NCBI GenBank assembly: GCA_002372815.1
Contig: DFIR01000079.1
Coordinates: 9,499 to 22,151 of the forward strand
Direction of reading: 5' to 3'
Length of the DNA stretch: 12,653 nucleotides
Source: Lachnospiraceae bacterium UBA3692
GTDB taxonomy: Bacteria; Bacillota; Clostridia; Lachnospirales; Lachnospiraceae
Positions 1 through 7,107 of the stretch are shown one piece after another. Every line of letters starts with the position of its first letter. Position 1 is the first letter of the stretch. Below the pieces are notes generated by a model. The model was not told the DNA's origin. It did not search any database and was given only the letters and a program-made list of their open reading frames with translations. Made by a program: the position numbers and the translations under genes.

Positions 1-408
1 GCGCCGCTCATCCGCTTCCGCACCCACGACCTCTCCAGGATCATTCCGGGCGAGTGCCCCTGCGGCAGCAAGTTCCCGCGCATCGACGTGATCTCCGGGC
101 GCAGTGACGATATGATGAAGATCAAGGGCGTCAATGTTTTCCCGAAGCAGATCGAGGAGATCCTGGGCACGTTCCCCGAGCTGTCGAGCGAGTACCAGAT
201 CCGCATCTCCCACCTCGACGGCAAGGACAGCATGCGCATCTATATCGAGGCGAGCGGCAGCCACGACTTCAAGGACCTGCAGAAGCGCGTCGCCGAGACC
301 GTCAAGAGCAAGATCGGCTTCACGCCTATCGTGTACGTCGTCGAACTCGGCTTCCTGCCCCGCAGCGAGAAGAAGACCAGGCGCGTCATCGACGAGCGCT
401 TCCAGTAA
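1..408 (+). CDS. paaK: Phenylacetate-CoA ligase (AMP-forming), C-terminal part
   Basis: The reading frame is open from the first base and lacks its start, so only the last 135 residues are visible. Family role: ATP-dependent activation of phenylacetate or another aryl acid to its CoA thioester in the cytoplasm. The end of the adenylate-forming core is seen as RFRTHDLSRI followed by a cysteine pair in GECPCGSKFPRID. The hinge motif GRSDDMMKIKGVNVFP, typical of PaaK, opens the small C-terminal domain, which runs to the TAA stop. The domain has normal length and no damage. In Clostridia such genes often follow indolepyruvate:ferredoxin oxidoreductase genes, which would lie left of the window; this cannot be seen here. 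A repeat pair (415-484) starts six bases after the stop and may end the transcript. Family is secure; the actual acid substrate is not. Confidence 0.9.
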   Translation, partial: APLIRFRTHDLSRIIPGECPCGSKFPRIDVISGRSDDMMKIKGVNVFPKQIEEILGTFPELSSEYQIRISHLDGKDSMRIYIEASGSHDFKDLQKRVAETVKSKIGFTPIVYVVELGFLPRSEKKTRRVIDERFQ

Positions 409-414
409 TAAAAA

Positions 415-484
415 GCGCGCAGGGGACGGTTCTCTGCGCGCTTTTCAAAGAGCAAAGAGCGCGCGGAGAACCGTCCCCTGCGCG
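415..484. repeat. 27-bp palindromic repeat cluster A (inverted pair)
   Basis: Plus-oriented copy at 415-441 and minus-oriented copy at 459-484, separated by the 17-base spacer TTTTCAAAGAGCAAAGA. Each copy is itself a hairpin: left arm GCGCGCAGGG, loop GACGGTT, right arm CTCTGCGCGC or a close variant. The two copies together can also pair over nearly their full length. The first copy lies six bases after the upstream stop codon, with A-run before and TTTT after, so it may work as a weak terminator. The second ends 17 bases before the start of nrdG, just upstream of its GGAGGA ribosome binding site at 491-496. No separate promoter is obvious in this gap. Confidence 0.9.
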
Positions 485-501
485 GTCTGCGGAGGAACCT
501 G

Positions 502-1194
502 ATGTTCATACACGGATTGCAGAAAATGACGCTCCTGGACTATCCGGGGCATGTGGCGTGTACGGTCTTTCTCGGGGGCTGCGACCTGCGGTGCCCGTTC
601 TGCCACAACTATGAACTGGCGATCGGGACTGCGCCGGCGATCATGGACGAGCAGGAACTGCTGCGCTTCCTGGAGAAGCGGAGAGGGATCCTGGACGGCG
701 TCGCGATCACGGGCGGAGAGCCCTGCCTGCGGAAGGACCTTCCGGAACTGCTCGCGCAGATCCGGGAAATGGGCTACGGCACGAAGCTGGACACCAACGG
801 GTTCCACCCGGAGATGCTGCGGACCCTGCTGGACCGCGGCCTGGTGGACTATGCGGCGGTGGACATCAAGAACAGCCCGGCCAAGTATGCGCTGACGGCC
901 GGTGTGGACAAGGTGGACCTGGAAGCACTTGCGGAGACGATCGGTCTCCTGATGGACAGCGCGATCGACTGCGAGTTTCGCACCACAGTGGTCAAAGAAC
1001 TGCACACAGCGGAGGATTTCCACTGGATCGGCGGCATGATCAAGGGGGCGAAGCGGTACTTCCTCCAGAGCTTCACCGATCGGGACACGGTGCCCTTCGA
1101 GGGCTTCCACGCACCGGAGAAACAGGAGATGGAACACTACCTCGCGATCGCCCGCGAGTACGTCCCGGCGGCGGAGCTGCGGGGCGTGGATTGA
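502..1194 (+). CDS. nrdG: Anaerobic ribonucleotide reductase-activating protein, radical SAM
   Basis: A 230-residue radical SAM protein of the NrdG2-like type. Such enzymes reductively cleave S-adenosylmethionine with a [4Fe-4S] cluster to place a glycyl radical on an anaerobic ribonucleotide reductase. The N-terminus MFIHGLQKMTLLDYPG and the cluster motif CDLRCPFC (Cys27, Cys31, Cys34, pattern CxxxCxxC) match this family; the SAM-binding GGE motif is at residues 71-73. Length fits. Start chosen at 502 because GGAGGA (491-496) precedes it by five bases. The partner NrdD is not adjacent: the likely nrdD end is about 11 kb away at 12206-12653 on the other strand. Related activases serve other glycyl radical enzymes, so partner assignment is inference. 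Confidence 0.85.
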   Translation: MFIHGLQKMTLLDYPGHVACTVFLGGCDLRCPFCHNYELAIGTAPAIMDEQELLRFLEKRRGILDGVAITGGEPCLRKDLPELLAQIREMGYGTKLDTNGFHPEMLRTLLDRGLVDYAAVDIKNSPAKYALTAGVDKVDLEALAETIGLLMDSAIDCEFRTTVVKELHTAEDFHWIGGMIKGAKRYFLQSFTDRDTVPFEGFHAPEKQEMEHYLAIAREYVPAAELRGVD

Positions 1195-1209
1195 GGAACA
1201 TTGATGAAA

Positions 1210-1241
1210 GCGCGCAGGGGACGGTTCCCTGCGCGCTTTTT
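1210..1241 (+). terminator. Rho-independent terminator of nrdG made from a repeat copy
   Basis: This repeat copy carries C instead of T at base 19 of the 27, so GCGCGCAGGG pairs perfectly with CCCTGCGCGC (10 bp, loop GACGGTT). It is followed directly by five T (1237-1241). It begins 15 bases after the nrdG stop codon. Termination is inferred from structure only. Confidence 0.75.
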
Positions 1242-1368
1242 AAAGAGTAAAGAGCGCGCGGAGAACCGTCCCCTGCGCGCTTTTCGAAGAGTAAAGAGCG
1301 CGCGGAGAACCGTCCCCTGCGCGCATTTCAAAGAGTAAAGAGCGCGCAGAGAACCGTCCCCTGCGCGC
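1210..1368. repeat. 27-bp palindromic repeat cluster B (four copies, 44-bp period)
   Basis: Four full copies: plus at 1210-1236, then minus at 1254-1280, 1298-1324 and 1342-1368. All three spacers are 17 bases and nearly identical (TTTTTAAAGAGTAAAGA, TTTTCGAAGAGTAAAGA, ATTTCAAAGAGTAAAGA), giving an exact 44-bp period. The copies at 1254 and 1298 are identical to each other. The cluster fills almost the whole 180-base gap between the convergent nrdG and amylase genes. Read from either gene, the first copy met after the stop is in the GGGGACGG orientation, 15 bases after nrdG and six bases after the amylase gene. Confidence 0.93.
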
Positions 1369-1374
1369 TCTTGT

Positions 1375-2703
1375 TTACATGGTGAAGATGATTGGTCCGC
1401 CCTGGAGGGACAGGGTCTTCTCGAAGATGTCGACGGTGCCGCCGGTCAGGAGATCGGTGTAGAGTCCGTCCGGGACGTCGATGTGAATGGAGCAGGGGCG
1501 GCCGGACAGGGGGAAGATGCCGTAGACTTTCTTCCCGGGAATGTTCTTCTCGGAGAGGGCGGCATCCGCATATTCTTCGTGCACGGCAAGGATCACGTCA
1601 TGTCCGGCGCCGGCCGCTTCCGCGCGGAAAGCGCTGCGGGAGAGGGCGGGGTCTTTTTTGATGGCCGACATGGCTGCGATGAGGGAGGAGAGGTCCGGGT
1701 TCTCCGGGGAAGCTGCGGTCAGAGTGATTGGGTCGCTGTCGAAGAGGGTCGGATGGTGGGTGGCGCGGAATTCCTCCCCGGCGTAGATGAGGGACGTGCC
1801 CTTTGCGAAGAGGATCCAGGCGGTCCAGCTGCGCAGAGACTTCTCATCCGGCAGGAGGGCGGCGGCGCGCGGCCGGTCGTGGTTCTCCAGGCACCGGAGC
1901 TTGCAGTAGTTGTCCGGGAAGAGAGCCTCCTGCTCCGTGATCCTGGCCAGGTACTCGTCCAGGCTGCTGCGGCCCGTCATGGCGCCGGCCTGGTACTCAT
2001 ACAGGTCATAATCGTAGCAGATGTCGAAGGCCTGGTAGAGCTCGCCGTCGCTCAGGACGGGGATCCCGTTTTTCCGGCATTCGGTGATAAAAGAATGCTC
2101 CACCGCCTCCGCCAGCCAGATGCAGCCGGGGCGCACTTCTTCCACCTCTCTGCGGGCCCGCTTCCAGAAGTCCAGCGGGATGAGCGGCGCCACGTCACAG
2201 CGGAAGCCGTCCACATACCGGGCCCACATCTTCAGGGTCCCGATCTGATAGTCCCAGAGACCGGGATCGGCATAGTCCAGGTCGATCACGTCCCACCAGT
2301 CGCCGATCCGGTTGCCAAAGCTCCCGTCAGCCTTGTGATAGAACCACTCCGGGTGCTCCTGAGCCAGTACGGAATCCGGCGACGTGTGATTATAGACCAC
2401 GTCCAGCATCACCTGGAGGCCGGCCTGGTGCGCCGCCTCGGTCAGGTGTATGAAATCCTCCATCGTCCCCAGGCGGGGATCCACAGCCCGATAGTCTTTG
2501 ATCGCATAAGGGGAGCCGAGACTTCCCTTCCTGTGCACTTCGCCGGAGGGCTGGACCGGCAGCAGGTAGAGAATGTCGGCGCCCAGCGCCTTGATGCGGG
2601 GCAGATCCTCCTCGACCGCGCGAAAAGTGCCAGTCCCGTGGTTGCGTGTGAAGACCTGATAGATCAGCTTGCTGCGAAGTTCTCTTGCGGTGTCAGCGGC
2701 CAT
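1375..2703 (-). CDS. Alpha-amylase-family glycosyl hydrolase (GH13), cytoplasmic
   Basis: A 442-residue GH13 TIM-barrel enzyme acting on alpha-glucans or malto-oligosaccharides. All conserved regions are present: region I DVVYNH (101-106), region II GFRCD with nucleophile Asp170, region III WLAEAVE with acid/base Glu199, and region IV ENHD with Asp276. The N-terminus LIYQVFTRNHGTGTF and the loop with HPEWFYHKADGSFGNR are usual for this fold, and roughly the last 85 residues form a small beta domain. There is no signal peptide or membrane segment, so it should act inside the cell on imported or stored glucan. Start fixed by GGAGGAGG (minus strand, 2712-2719) eight bases upstream. It is transcribed away from the acnX operon and towards nrdG. 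Exact specificity within GH13 cannot be read from the motifs. Confidence 0.9.
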   Translation of the reverse strand: MAADTARELRSKLIYQVFTRNHGTGTFRAVEEDLPRIKALGADILYLLPVQPSGEVHRKGSLGSPYAIKDYRAVDPRLGTMEDFIHLTEAAHQAGLQVMLDVVYNHTSPDSVLAQEHPEWFYHKADGSFGNRIGDWWDVIDLDYADPGLWDYQIGTLKMWARYVDGFRCDVAPLIPLDFWKRARREVEEVRPGCIWLAEAVEHSFITECRKNGIPVLSDGELYQAFDICYDYDLYEYQAGAMTGRSSLDEYLARITEQEALFPDNYCKLRCLENHDRPRAAALLPDEKSLRSWTAWILFAKGTSLIYAGEEFRATHHPTLFDSDPITLTAASPENPDLSSLIAAMSAIKKDPALSRSAFRAEAAGAGHDVILAVHEEYADAALSEKNIPGKKVYGIFPLSGRPCSIHIDVPDGLYTDLLTGGTVDIFEKTLSLQGGPIIFTM

Positions 2704-2777
2704 GCTCTATGCCTCCTCCTTTATCTATCTTTATTCTTTATGGATCTTTTTTTCCTTCCGGGACTCTTTTTGATTCC

Positions 2778-2783
2778 ATTATA
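2778..2783 (-). promoter_or_regulatory. Probable -10 box for the amylase gene
   Basis: Reads TATAAT on the minus strand, a perfect -10 match, about 75 bases before the start codon. No convincing -35 box was found at 16-18 bases (best at 17 bases reads ATGGCC), so the site may depend on an activator. The leader between it and the gene is purine-rich on the sense strand. Confidence 0.5.
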
Positions 2784-2855
2784 ACGGACAGAAGCCGGGG
2801 GGCCATGCCTTATTCCAACCTGCAGTTGCGGTTTTTTGACCACGCTGGGGAAAGA

Positions 2856-2925
2856 GCGCGCAGGGGACGGTTCTCTGCGCGCTCTTAAATATGCAAAAGC
2901 GCGCAGAGAACCGTCCCCTGCGCGC
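2856..2925. repeat. 27-bp palindromic repeat cluster C (inverted pair)
   Basis: Plus copy at 2856-2882 and minus copy at 2899-2925; the two are exact reverse complements and identical to the copies at 415 and 1342. The spacer (TCTTAAATATGCAAAA, 16 bases) differs from the A/B type. A lone arm fragment CTGCGCGCG follows at 2936-2944. This is the only cluster lying between two divergent genes, so here the repeats cannot act as a 3' end terminator of either neighbour. Confidence 0.92.
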
Positions 2926-2930
2926 GTGAG

Positions 2931-2959
2931 GTGACCTGCGCGCGATAATCAGTTACAAT
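2931..2959 (+). promoter_or_regulatory. Probable promoter of the acnX operon
   Basis: A -35-like GTGACC (2931-2936, four of six matches to TTGACA) and a -10 TACAAT (2954-2959, five of six matches to TATAAT) are separated by exactly 17 bases. Transcription would start near 2966, about 50 bases before the gene. GATAAT at 2944-2949 is an alternative -10 but has no partner. The -35 box lies between the last repeat copy and a stray repeat half-arm. Confidence 0.5.
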
Positions 2960-3000
2960 AGAAGTATGAGGCAGAAGGAACCATCAGAAGCTGTAACGGA

Positions 3001-3006
3001 AAGGAG
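3001..3006 (+). promoter_or_regulatory. Ribosome binding site that decides the acnX large-subunit start
   Basis: AAGGAG stands eight bases before ATG at 3015. An in-frame GTG at 3006 overlaps this site and would have no binding site of its own, so 3015 is taken as the start. Confidence 0.8.
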
Positions 3007-3014
3007 TGACTGAC

Positions 3015-4370
3015 ATGATCCTGAATGAGGAACTGCTCGCCGTGCAGAGAGGGGAGCAGGGGGAGGCCATGCGCAAGGTGCTGAACACGCTGGTGATGTA
3101 CGGCGAGGCGTTCGGGGCGGAGCGGATGGTGAAGATCACCGGTCGGATGGGGCATGCGGTGATCGGAACAGGCAGCATGACGTGGAAGCCGGTTTTTGAC
3201 CTGATGGAGGAGCTGATCGAGGGAGGGGCGCTGCCGCGGCAGAGCTTCACGACCGATCCGCGGGGCGTGGAGCCGCATGTGCCGATGAGCCTCATGGACC
3301 GGGCGATGTTCAAGCTGATCTTCTCCGGCCAGAAGCGGATGGAGAAGGAGTGGGAGCGCATGGGCATCAAGGACAGCAATGCCTACACATGTACGTCCTA
3401 CATGGAAGAAGTCGGAAATATCCCGGAGTACGGCGACATCCTGGGCTGGGCGGAGTCCTCGGCGGTCTCCTATGCCAACTCGGTGATCGGCGCCCGGTGC
3501 AACCGCAACTCGGGCATCCTGGAGCTGATGTCCAATATTCTGGGCTATGTGCCGGAGTTCGGCCTCCTCACGGACGAGGGGAGGAAGGCGGACTGGATCA
3601 TCGAGGTCCGCTGTGAGAAGCGGCCTGAACCCCAGTTGCTGGGCAGCGCCATCGGGTTCAAGTGCGTGGAGGATGTGCCTTTTATCAGAGGGCTGGATAA
3701 GTGGATCGGCACGGAGCTCACGCAGGACGCGAAGGATTATCTGAAGGACATGGGCGCTGCAGCGGCTTCCAACGGCTCGGTCGGGCTCTACCATGTGGAG
3801 AACCTGACGCCCGAGGCAGTCCGGCATGCGACGGCGGACGGCGGCAATGCCCTGATCAAAGAAGACGCGAAGGTGTTCGTGATCGACGACGCGGAGATCG
3901 CCCGCGTGAAGGCGAGCTACCCCAATCCCTGGGAGGAGCGGGAAGCAGCCGGCAGCGGGAAAAAGGAGAAAAACGGCGGCGCACCCGAGCTGGCTTTTGC
4001 CGGATGTCCGCATTTCTCCTGCGCGCAGCTTCTGGACTGGACGGAGAGGCTGTCCGAAGGGCTGAAGAGGCACGGAAACGGGAAAGTGACGGTGAACACG
4101 ATCTTCTGCGCGGCGCCGGACGTGCGCGCGGCCTTTGAGGACAAGTATCCGGGGCAGGCGCGGAGGCTCCGGGAGATGGGGGTGACGGTCTCCGGGCTCT
4201 GTCCGCTGTCCTATACTTCCAACCCGCTGACGGACAAGATCCGGATCATCACGGCCTCCAATAAGCTGCGGTATTACAGTAAGGCTCGTTTCTTCAGTGA
4301 GGAGGAGCTGGTGGAGATCATCACCGGCGGCTGGAACGAGACCTGGGAGAGAGGAGGTGCCGCCCGATGA
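3015..4370 (+). CDS. Aconitase X large (catalytic) subunit
   Basis: A 451-residue protein of the AcnX catalytic family (formerly DUF521). Characterised relatives are iron-sulfur dehydratases: cis-3-hydroxy-L-proline dehydratase in bacteria and phosphomevalonate dehydratase in archaea. Three candidate cluster cysteines are visible: Cys126 in NAYTCTSYM, Cys331 in FAGCPHFSC and Cys396 in SGLCPLSYTSN. The signature SSAVSYANSVIGAR is at about 148-161. It is followed by Cys162, where I recall threonine in relatives. A charged, glycine-rich linker (about 305-325) joins the two lobes. The small swivel subunit is a separate gene starting inside this stop codon (ATGA overlap at 4367-4370), so the enzyme is of the split, two-subunit type with coupled translation. 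Family is firm; the substrate is unknown, and the OYE-type partner downstream argues against assuming hydroxyproline. Confidence 0.88.
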   Translation: MILNEELLAVQRGEQGEAMRKVLNTLVMYGEAFGAERMVKITGRMGHAVIGTGSMTWKPVFDLMEELIEGGALPRQSFTTDPRGVEPHVPMSLMDRAMFKLIFSGQKRMEKEWERMGIKDSNAYTCTSYMEEVGNIPEYGDILGWAESSAVSYANSVIGARCNRNSGILELMSNILGYVPEFGLLTDEGRKADWIIEVRCEKRPEPQLLGSAIGFKCVEDVPFIRGLDKWIGTELTQDAKDYLKDMGAAAASNGSVGLYHVENLTPEAVRHATADGGNALIKEDAKVFVIDDAEIARVKASYPNPWEEREAAGSGKKEKNGGAPELAFAGCPHFSCAQLLDWTERLSEGLKRHGNGKVTVNTIFCAAPDVRAAFEDKYPGQARRLREMGVTVSGLCPLSYTSNPLTDKIRIITASNKLRYYSKARFFSEEELVEIITGGWNETWERGGAAR

Positions 4371-4849
4371 TCAGAAAGTATAAAGGAAGAGTGGTCGTGC
4401 CCGGGGATGTGACGGCGGACGCGCTGGTCACCCATGCGGGATTCAATACGCTGGCCAGCCTGAAGACGGCGGGGTCCTTCCTGAACCCCAAGGGCGTCAT
4501 TCAGGATATGAACAACCCGGAACTGTACAAGAAGCTGATGCCGGGCAAGGCTCTCTGCCTGCCGGAGACCATCGGATCCACCACGGGGGGCATGGTGCTC
4601 TACTGCGCCTCCGTCATGGGGGTCGGCCCCGCCTGCATGCTCTTCAGCAAGAAGGCGGACACGCTGGCTGTGGCCGGTGCGGTGCTCACAGCCAACTGGT
4701 CGGAGCACCCGATCGTGCTGGTGGACGATCTCGGCGAGGACTTCCTGAAGGAAGTGCAGGAAGGGCAGCGGATCCACGTCAAAGAGGACGGGACCGTGCT
4801 CGTGGAGAGCGAGGACACGTTTGACGCCGCGCCGGCGGCGGAAGCGTAA
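4367..4849 (+). CDS. Aconitase X small (swivel) subunit
   Basis: A 160-residue protein of the AcnX swivel family (formerly DUF126), the small mobile domain that closes over the active site of the large subunit. It opens with the usual beta-barrel stretch YKGRVVVPGDVTADALVTHAGFN. The phosphate- or carboxylate-binding segment LPETIGSTTGG (about residues 65-75) replaces the more common GRGSSTGS-like loop; it keeps Ser and adjacent Thr. The end is acidic and alanine-rich and probably disordered. It overlaps the large-subunit gene by four bases and is followed after only 15 bases by the flavoprotein gene, so all three should be made from one message. Family assignment is strong, reaction unknown. 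Confidence 0.88.
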   Translation: MIRKYKGRVVVPGDVTADALVTHAGFNTLASLKTAGSFLNPKGVIQDMNNPELYKKLMPGKALCLPETIGSTTGGMVLYCASVMGVGPACMLFSKKADTLAVAGAVLTANWSEHPIVLVDDLGEDFLKEVQEGQRIHVKEDGTVLVESEDTFDAAPAAEA

Positions 4850-4864
4850 GGAGGGGAGGTCCGT

Positions 4865-6952
4865 ATGAGTGCAGAAACATCTGTGAGAGAGGAATACCAG
4901 GCGCTCCTGACCCCGTGGAAGATCGGGAACTGCGAGATCAAGAACCGGTTCGTCGTGACGTCCATGGGCGGCACGGACCTGTTCGGCTGGATGGAGCGGA
5001 ACCATTTCGACAAGGACGGGGCGAGATTCGTCCTGGAGGCGGCCAAAGGCGGCGCCGGCCTGGTGCTCCCGGGCTGCCAGCCGGTCTACAACCCCATGTT
5101 CGGCCAGTGGCTGCACAAGAACAAGAAGATGTACCAGGACCTGGCCAAATGGCTGCCGGAGTTCCACGCCACCGGCGCCAAGCTGTTCGTGCAGCTGACC
5201 GCGGGCTTCGGGCGGAGCTTCACCATCTCGGAAATGATGGAGAAGCTGTACGAGAACAAGGCCCTGCGCCTGGGCTCCAAGCCGGTCATGGACCTGGACA
5301 AGATCACGGCCAGCGCCTCTCCGGCGCCCAACCGGTGGTCGGACAAAGTCCCCTCCCGCACCATGACTGTGGAGGAGATCCGGGAGTTTGTGGATTCTTT
5401 TGCCGAGTGTGCGCGCCTGCTGAAGGAGGCGGGGGTCGACGGCGTGGAGATCCACGCGGTGCACGAGGGCTACCTGCTCGACCAGTTCACCCTCAAATAT
5501 GTGAACCACCGCACAGACGAGTACGGCGGATCCTTTGAGAACCGCTATCGCTTTCCGGTGGAGATCGTGCAGGCCATAAAGGCGGTGTGCGGGAAGGATT
5601 TCCCCGTGTCGCTGCGCTACAGTGTGGTCTCCAAGACCAAGGGCTTCCGGCGCGGCGCGCTGCCGGGCGAGGAGTTCGAGGAGGCCGGGCGCGACATGGA
5701 GGAGTCCGAGCGGGCCGCCAAGTACCTGCAGGACGCCGGCTACGACATGCTCAACTGCGACAACGGCACCTATGACGCCTGGTACTGGGCGCATCCGCCG
5801 GTGTACATGCCCGAGAACTGCAACCTGTCCTATGTGGAGCACATCCGCAGGTTCGTGGACATCCCCGTGGTCTGCGCGGGCCGCATGGACCCGGTGACGG
5901 CGGCGGAGAGCATCGCGCGGGGCGGCATCGACGGCGCGGGCTTCGCGCGCCAGTTCCTGGCGGACCCGGAGTGGATCCATAAGCTGCTGGAGGGGCGGGA
6001 GGACGAGATCCGGCCCTGCATCCTGTGCCACAACGGCTGTTTTAACATGGCCCACTACAAGGGCGTGCCCAACGACCAGGATCTGTTCGATTCCCTGCAC
6101 CTGGCCCGCTGCGCCGTCAACGCGGAGATGATGCAGTGGAACAAGCATCACATCGTACCCGCCAAGACACCGAAGACCGTCGCGGTCGTGGGCGGCGGCA
6201 TCGGCGGCATGGAGGCTGCCCGCGTGCTGGCCCTGCGCGGACACAAGCCGGTGATCTACGAGCGCACGGACCGGCTGGGCGGTGCTTTTATCGCGGCTTC
6301 CGCGGAGTCCTACAAGGGCAAGCTCCGGGACCTGCTGGCCTGGTACCGGAAACAGATGGAGACCCTGGGGATCGAGATCCACTACGGCTATGAAGTGCGC
6401 ACCCTGGCGGAATTCGGGGACCAGCCCGTGATCGTCGCCACCGGTGCCGTGCCCCGGTTATTGAAGTCTGTGAAAGGGTATGAGAAAATGGTGGAGGCCT
6501 GTGACTACCTGCTGCGGGAGCCCGGCGCGGCGGAGGCGGGCGGCACCGTGGCGGTGATCGGCGGCGGCCTGACCGGCTGCGAGATCGCCTACGAACTGGA
6601 ACTGCAGGGATACAGGCCCGTGATCATTGAGATGCTGGACGACCTGATCAAGCAGAAGGGCGTCTGCCTGGCCAACAGCTCCTATCTGCGGGAGTATTTT
6701 GCCTGGAAGAAGGTGCCGGTCTATCTGGAGACCCGCCTCACCGAGGTGAAGGACGGCGCCGTCGTCTGCACCGGCAAGGACGGAAAGTCCTTCGAGATCC
6801 CCTGCGACCGCGTCATCTCGTGTGCCGGCTACCTGCCGGCCCCTCTCGCCGCGGGCGGCAGGAAGAACGTGCAGTTCATCGGCGACTGCAAGAGCGTCGG
6901 CAACCTCCGCAGCGTCATCTGGGGCGCCTACGAGGCAGCGATGAAGATCTAA
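4865..6952 (+). CDS. OYE-family NADH:flavin oxidoreductase with Fe-S and FAD/NAD domains (2,4-dienoyl-CoA/2-enoate reductase type)
   Basis: A 695-residue three-part enzyme that should reduce an activated C=C bond with NAD(P)H. Residues 1-375 form an FMN-binding TIM barrel of the old-yellow-enzyme type, with EIHAVHEGYLLDQF (195-208, candidate catalytic His197/His200 and Tyr203) and NHRTDEYGGSFENR (214-227). An iron-sulfur motif follows: Cys385, Cys388, Cys392 and a distant Cys416; the last gap of 23 residues is longer than the roughly 11-12 I recall for the family. Two dinucleotide folds come next, VAVVGGGIGGMEAA (439-452) for FAD and VAVIGGGLTGCEIA (562-575) for NAD(P)H. Start supported by GGAGGGGAGG (4850-4859) just upstream. 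Related enzymes include 2-enoate, dienoyl-CoA and bile-acid (BaiCD/BaiH) reductases. Operon position suggests it reduces the unsaturated product of the AcnX dehydratase; this is inference. Confidence 0.87.
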   Translation: MSAETSVREEYQALLTPWKIGNCEIKNRFVVTSMGGTDLFGWMERNHFDKDGARFVLEAAKGGAGLVLPGCQPVYNPMFGQWLHKNKKMYQDLAKWLPEFHATGAKLFVQLTAGFGRSFTISEMMEKLYENKALRLGSKPVMDLDKITASASPAPNRWSDKVPSRTMTVEEIREFVDSFAECARLLKEAGVDGVEIHAVHEGYLLDQFTLKYVNHRTDEYGGSFENRYRFPVEIVQAIKAVCGKDFPVSLRYSVVSKTKGFRRGALPGEEFEEAGRDMEESERAAKYLQDAGYDMLNCDNGTYDAWYWAHPPVYMPENCNLSYVEHIRRFVDIPVVCAGRMDPVTAAESIARGGIDGAGFARQFLADPEWIHKLLEGREDEIRPCILCHNGCFNMAHYKGVPNDQDLFDSLHLARCAVNAEMMQWNKHHIVPAKTPKTVAVVGGGIGGMEAARVLALRGHKPVIYERTDRLGGAFIAASAESYKGKLRDLLAWYRKQMETLGIEIHYGYEVRTLAEFGDQPVIVATGAVPRLLKSVKGYEKMVEACDYLLREPGAAEAGGTVAVIGGGLTGCEIAYELELQGYRPVIIEMLDDLIKQKGVCLANSSYLREYFAWKKVPVYLETRLTEVKDGAVVCTGKDGKSFEIPCDRVISCAGYLPAPLAAGGRKNVQFIGDCKSVGNLRSVIWGAYEAAMKI

Positions 6953-6954
6953 AA

Positions 6955-7107
6955 GCGCGCAGGGGACGGTTCTCCGCGCGGCTTTAAGAGGGCAGAGCGC
7001 GCAGGGGACGGTTCTCCGCGCGGCTTTAGGAGGACAGAGCGCGCAGGGGACGGTTCTCCGCGCGGCTTTAAGAGAACAGAGCGCGCAGGGAACCGTCCCC
7101 TGCGCGC
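6955..7107. repeat. 27-bp palindromic repeat cluster D (four copies, 42-bp period)
   Basis: Plus copies at 6955-6981, 6997-7023 and 7039-7065 are identical to each other and end in CGCGCGG rather than TGCGCGC. A minus copy follows at 7081-7107. Spacers are 15 bases (CTTTAAGAGGGCAGA, CTTTAGGAGGACAGA, CTTTAAGAGAACAGA), giving an exact 42-bp period. The spacers resemble those of cluster B and lie on the same strand, although the cores there are mostly in the opposite orientation. The array starts two bases after the flavoprotein stop codon. Confidence 0.93.

Larger units (their letters stand above)
2704..3014. other. Divergent intergenic region between amylase gene and acnX operon
   Basis: A 311-base gap without a gene. 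From left to right it holds the amylase ribosome binding site and a T-rich leader, a minus-strand -10 box (2778-2783), about 70 bases with nothing recognised, repeat cluster C (2856-2925), a half-arm remnant CTGCGCGCG (2936-2944), and the plus-strand promoter and ribosome binding site of the acnX operon. The repeat pair therefore sits between two divergent promoters, where it could insulate them. Confidence 0.7.

Noticed and set aside
1210..1368. CRISPR array (27-bp repeats, 17-bp spacers, 44-bp period); same for 6955-7107
   Set aside because: The spacers are near-identical instead of unique and much too short, the repeat orientation flips within the array, and there are no cas genes.
1483..2784. 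433-codon plus-strand open frame opposite the amylase gene
   Set aside because: Antisense shadow; the minus strand has all four GH13 motifs and a good ribosome binding site.
2836..2841. TTGACC as a -35 box on the plus strand
   Set aside because: No -10 box lies 16-18 bases downstream; that position is inside a repeat copy.
3006..3014. GTG at 3006 as start of the AcnX large subunit
   Set aside because: It overlaps the AAGGAG binding site that is ideally placed for ATG at 3015.
2949..4073. 374-codon minus-strand open frame opposite acnX
   Set aside because: Antisense shadow with no motif, running over the acnX promoter and leader.
4274..6382. 702-codon minus-strand open frame opposite the flavoprotein
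   Set aside because: Arg/His/Leu/Val-rich antisense shadow caused by GC-rich codon use; it has no recognisable motif, while the plus strand has clear domains across the same stretch.
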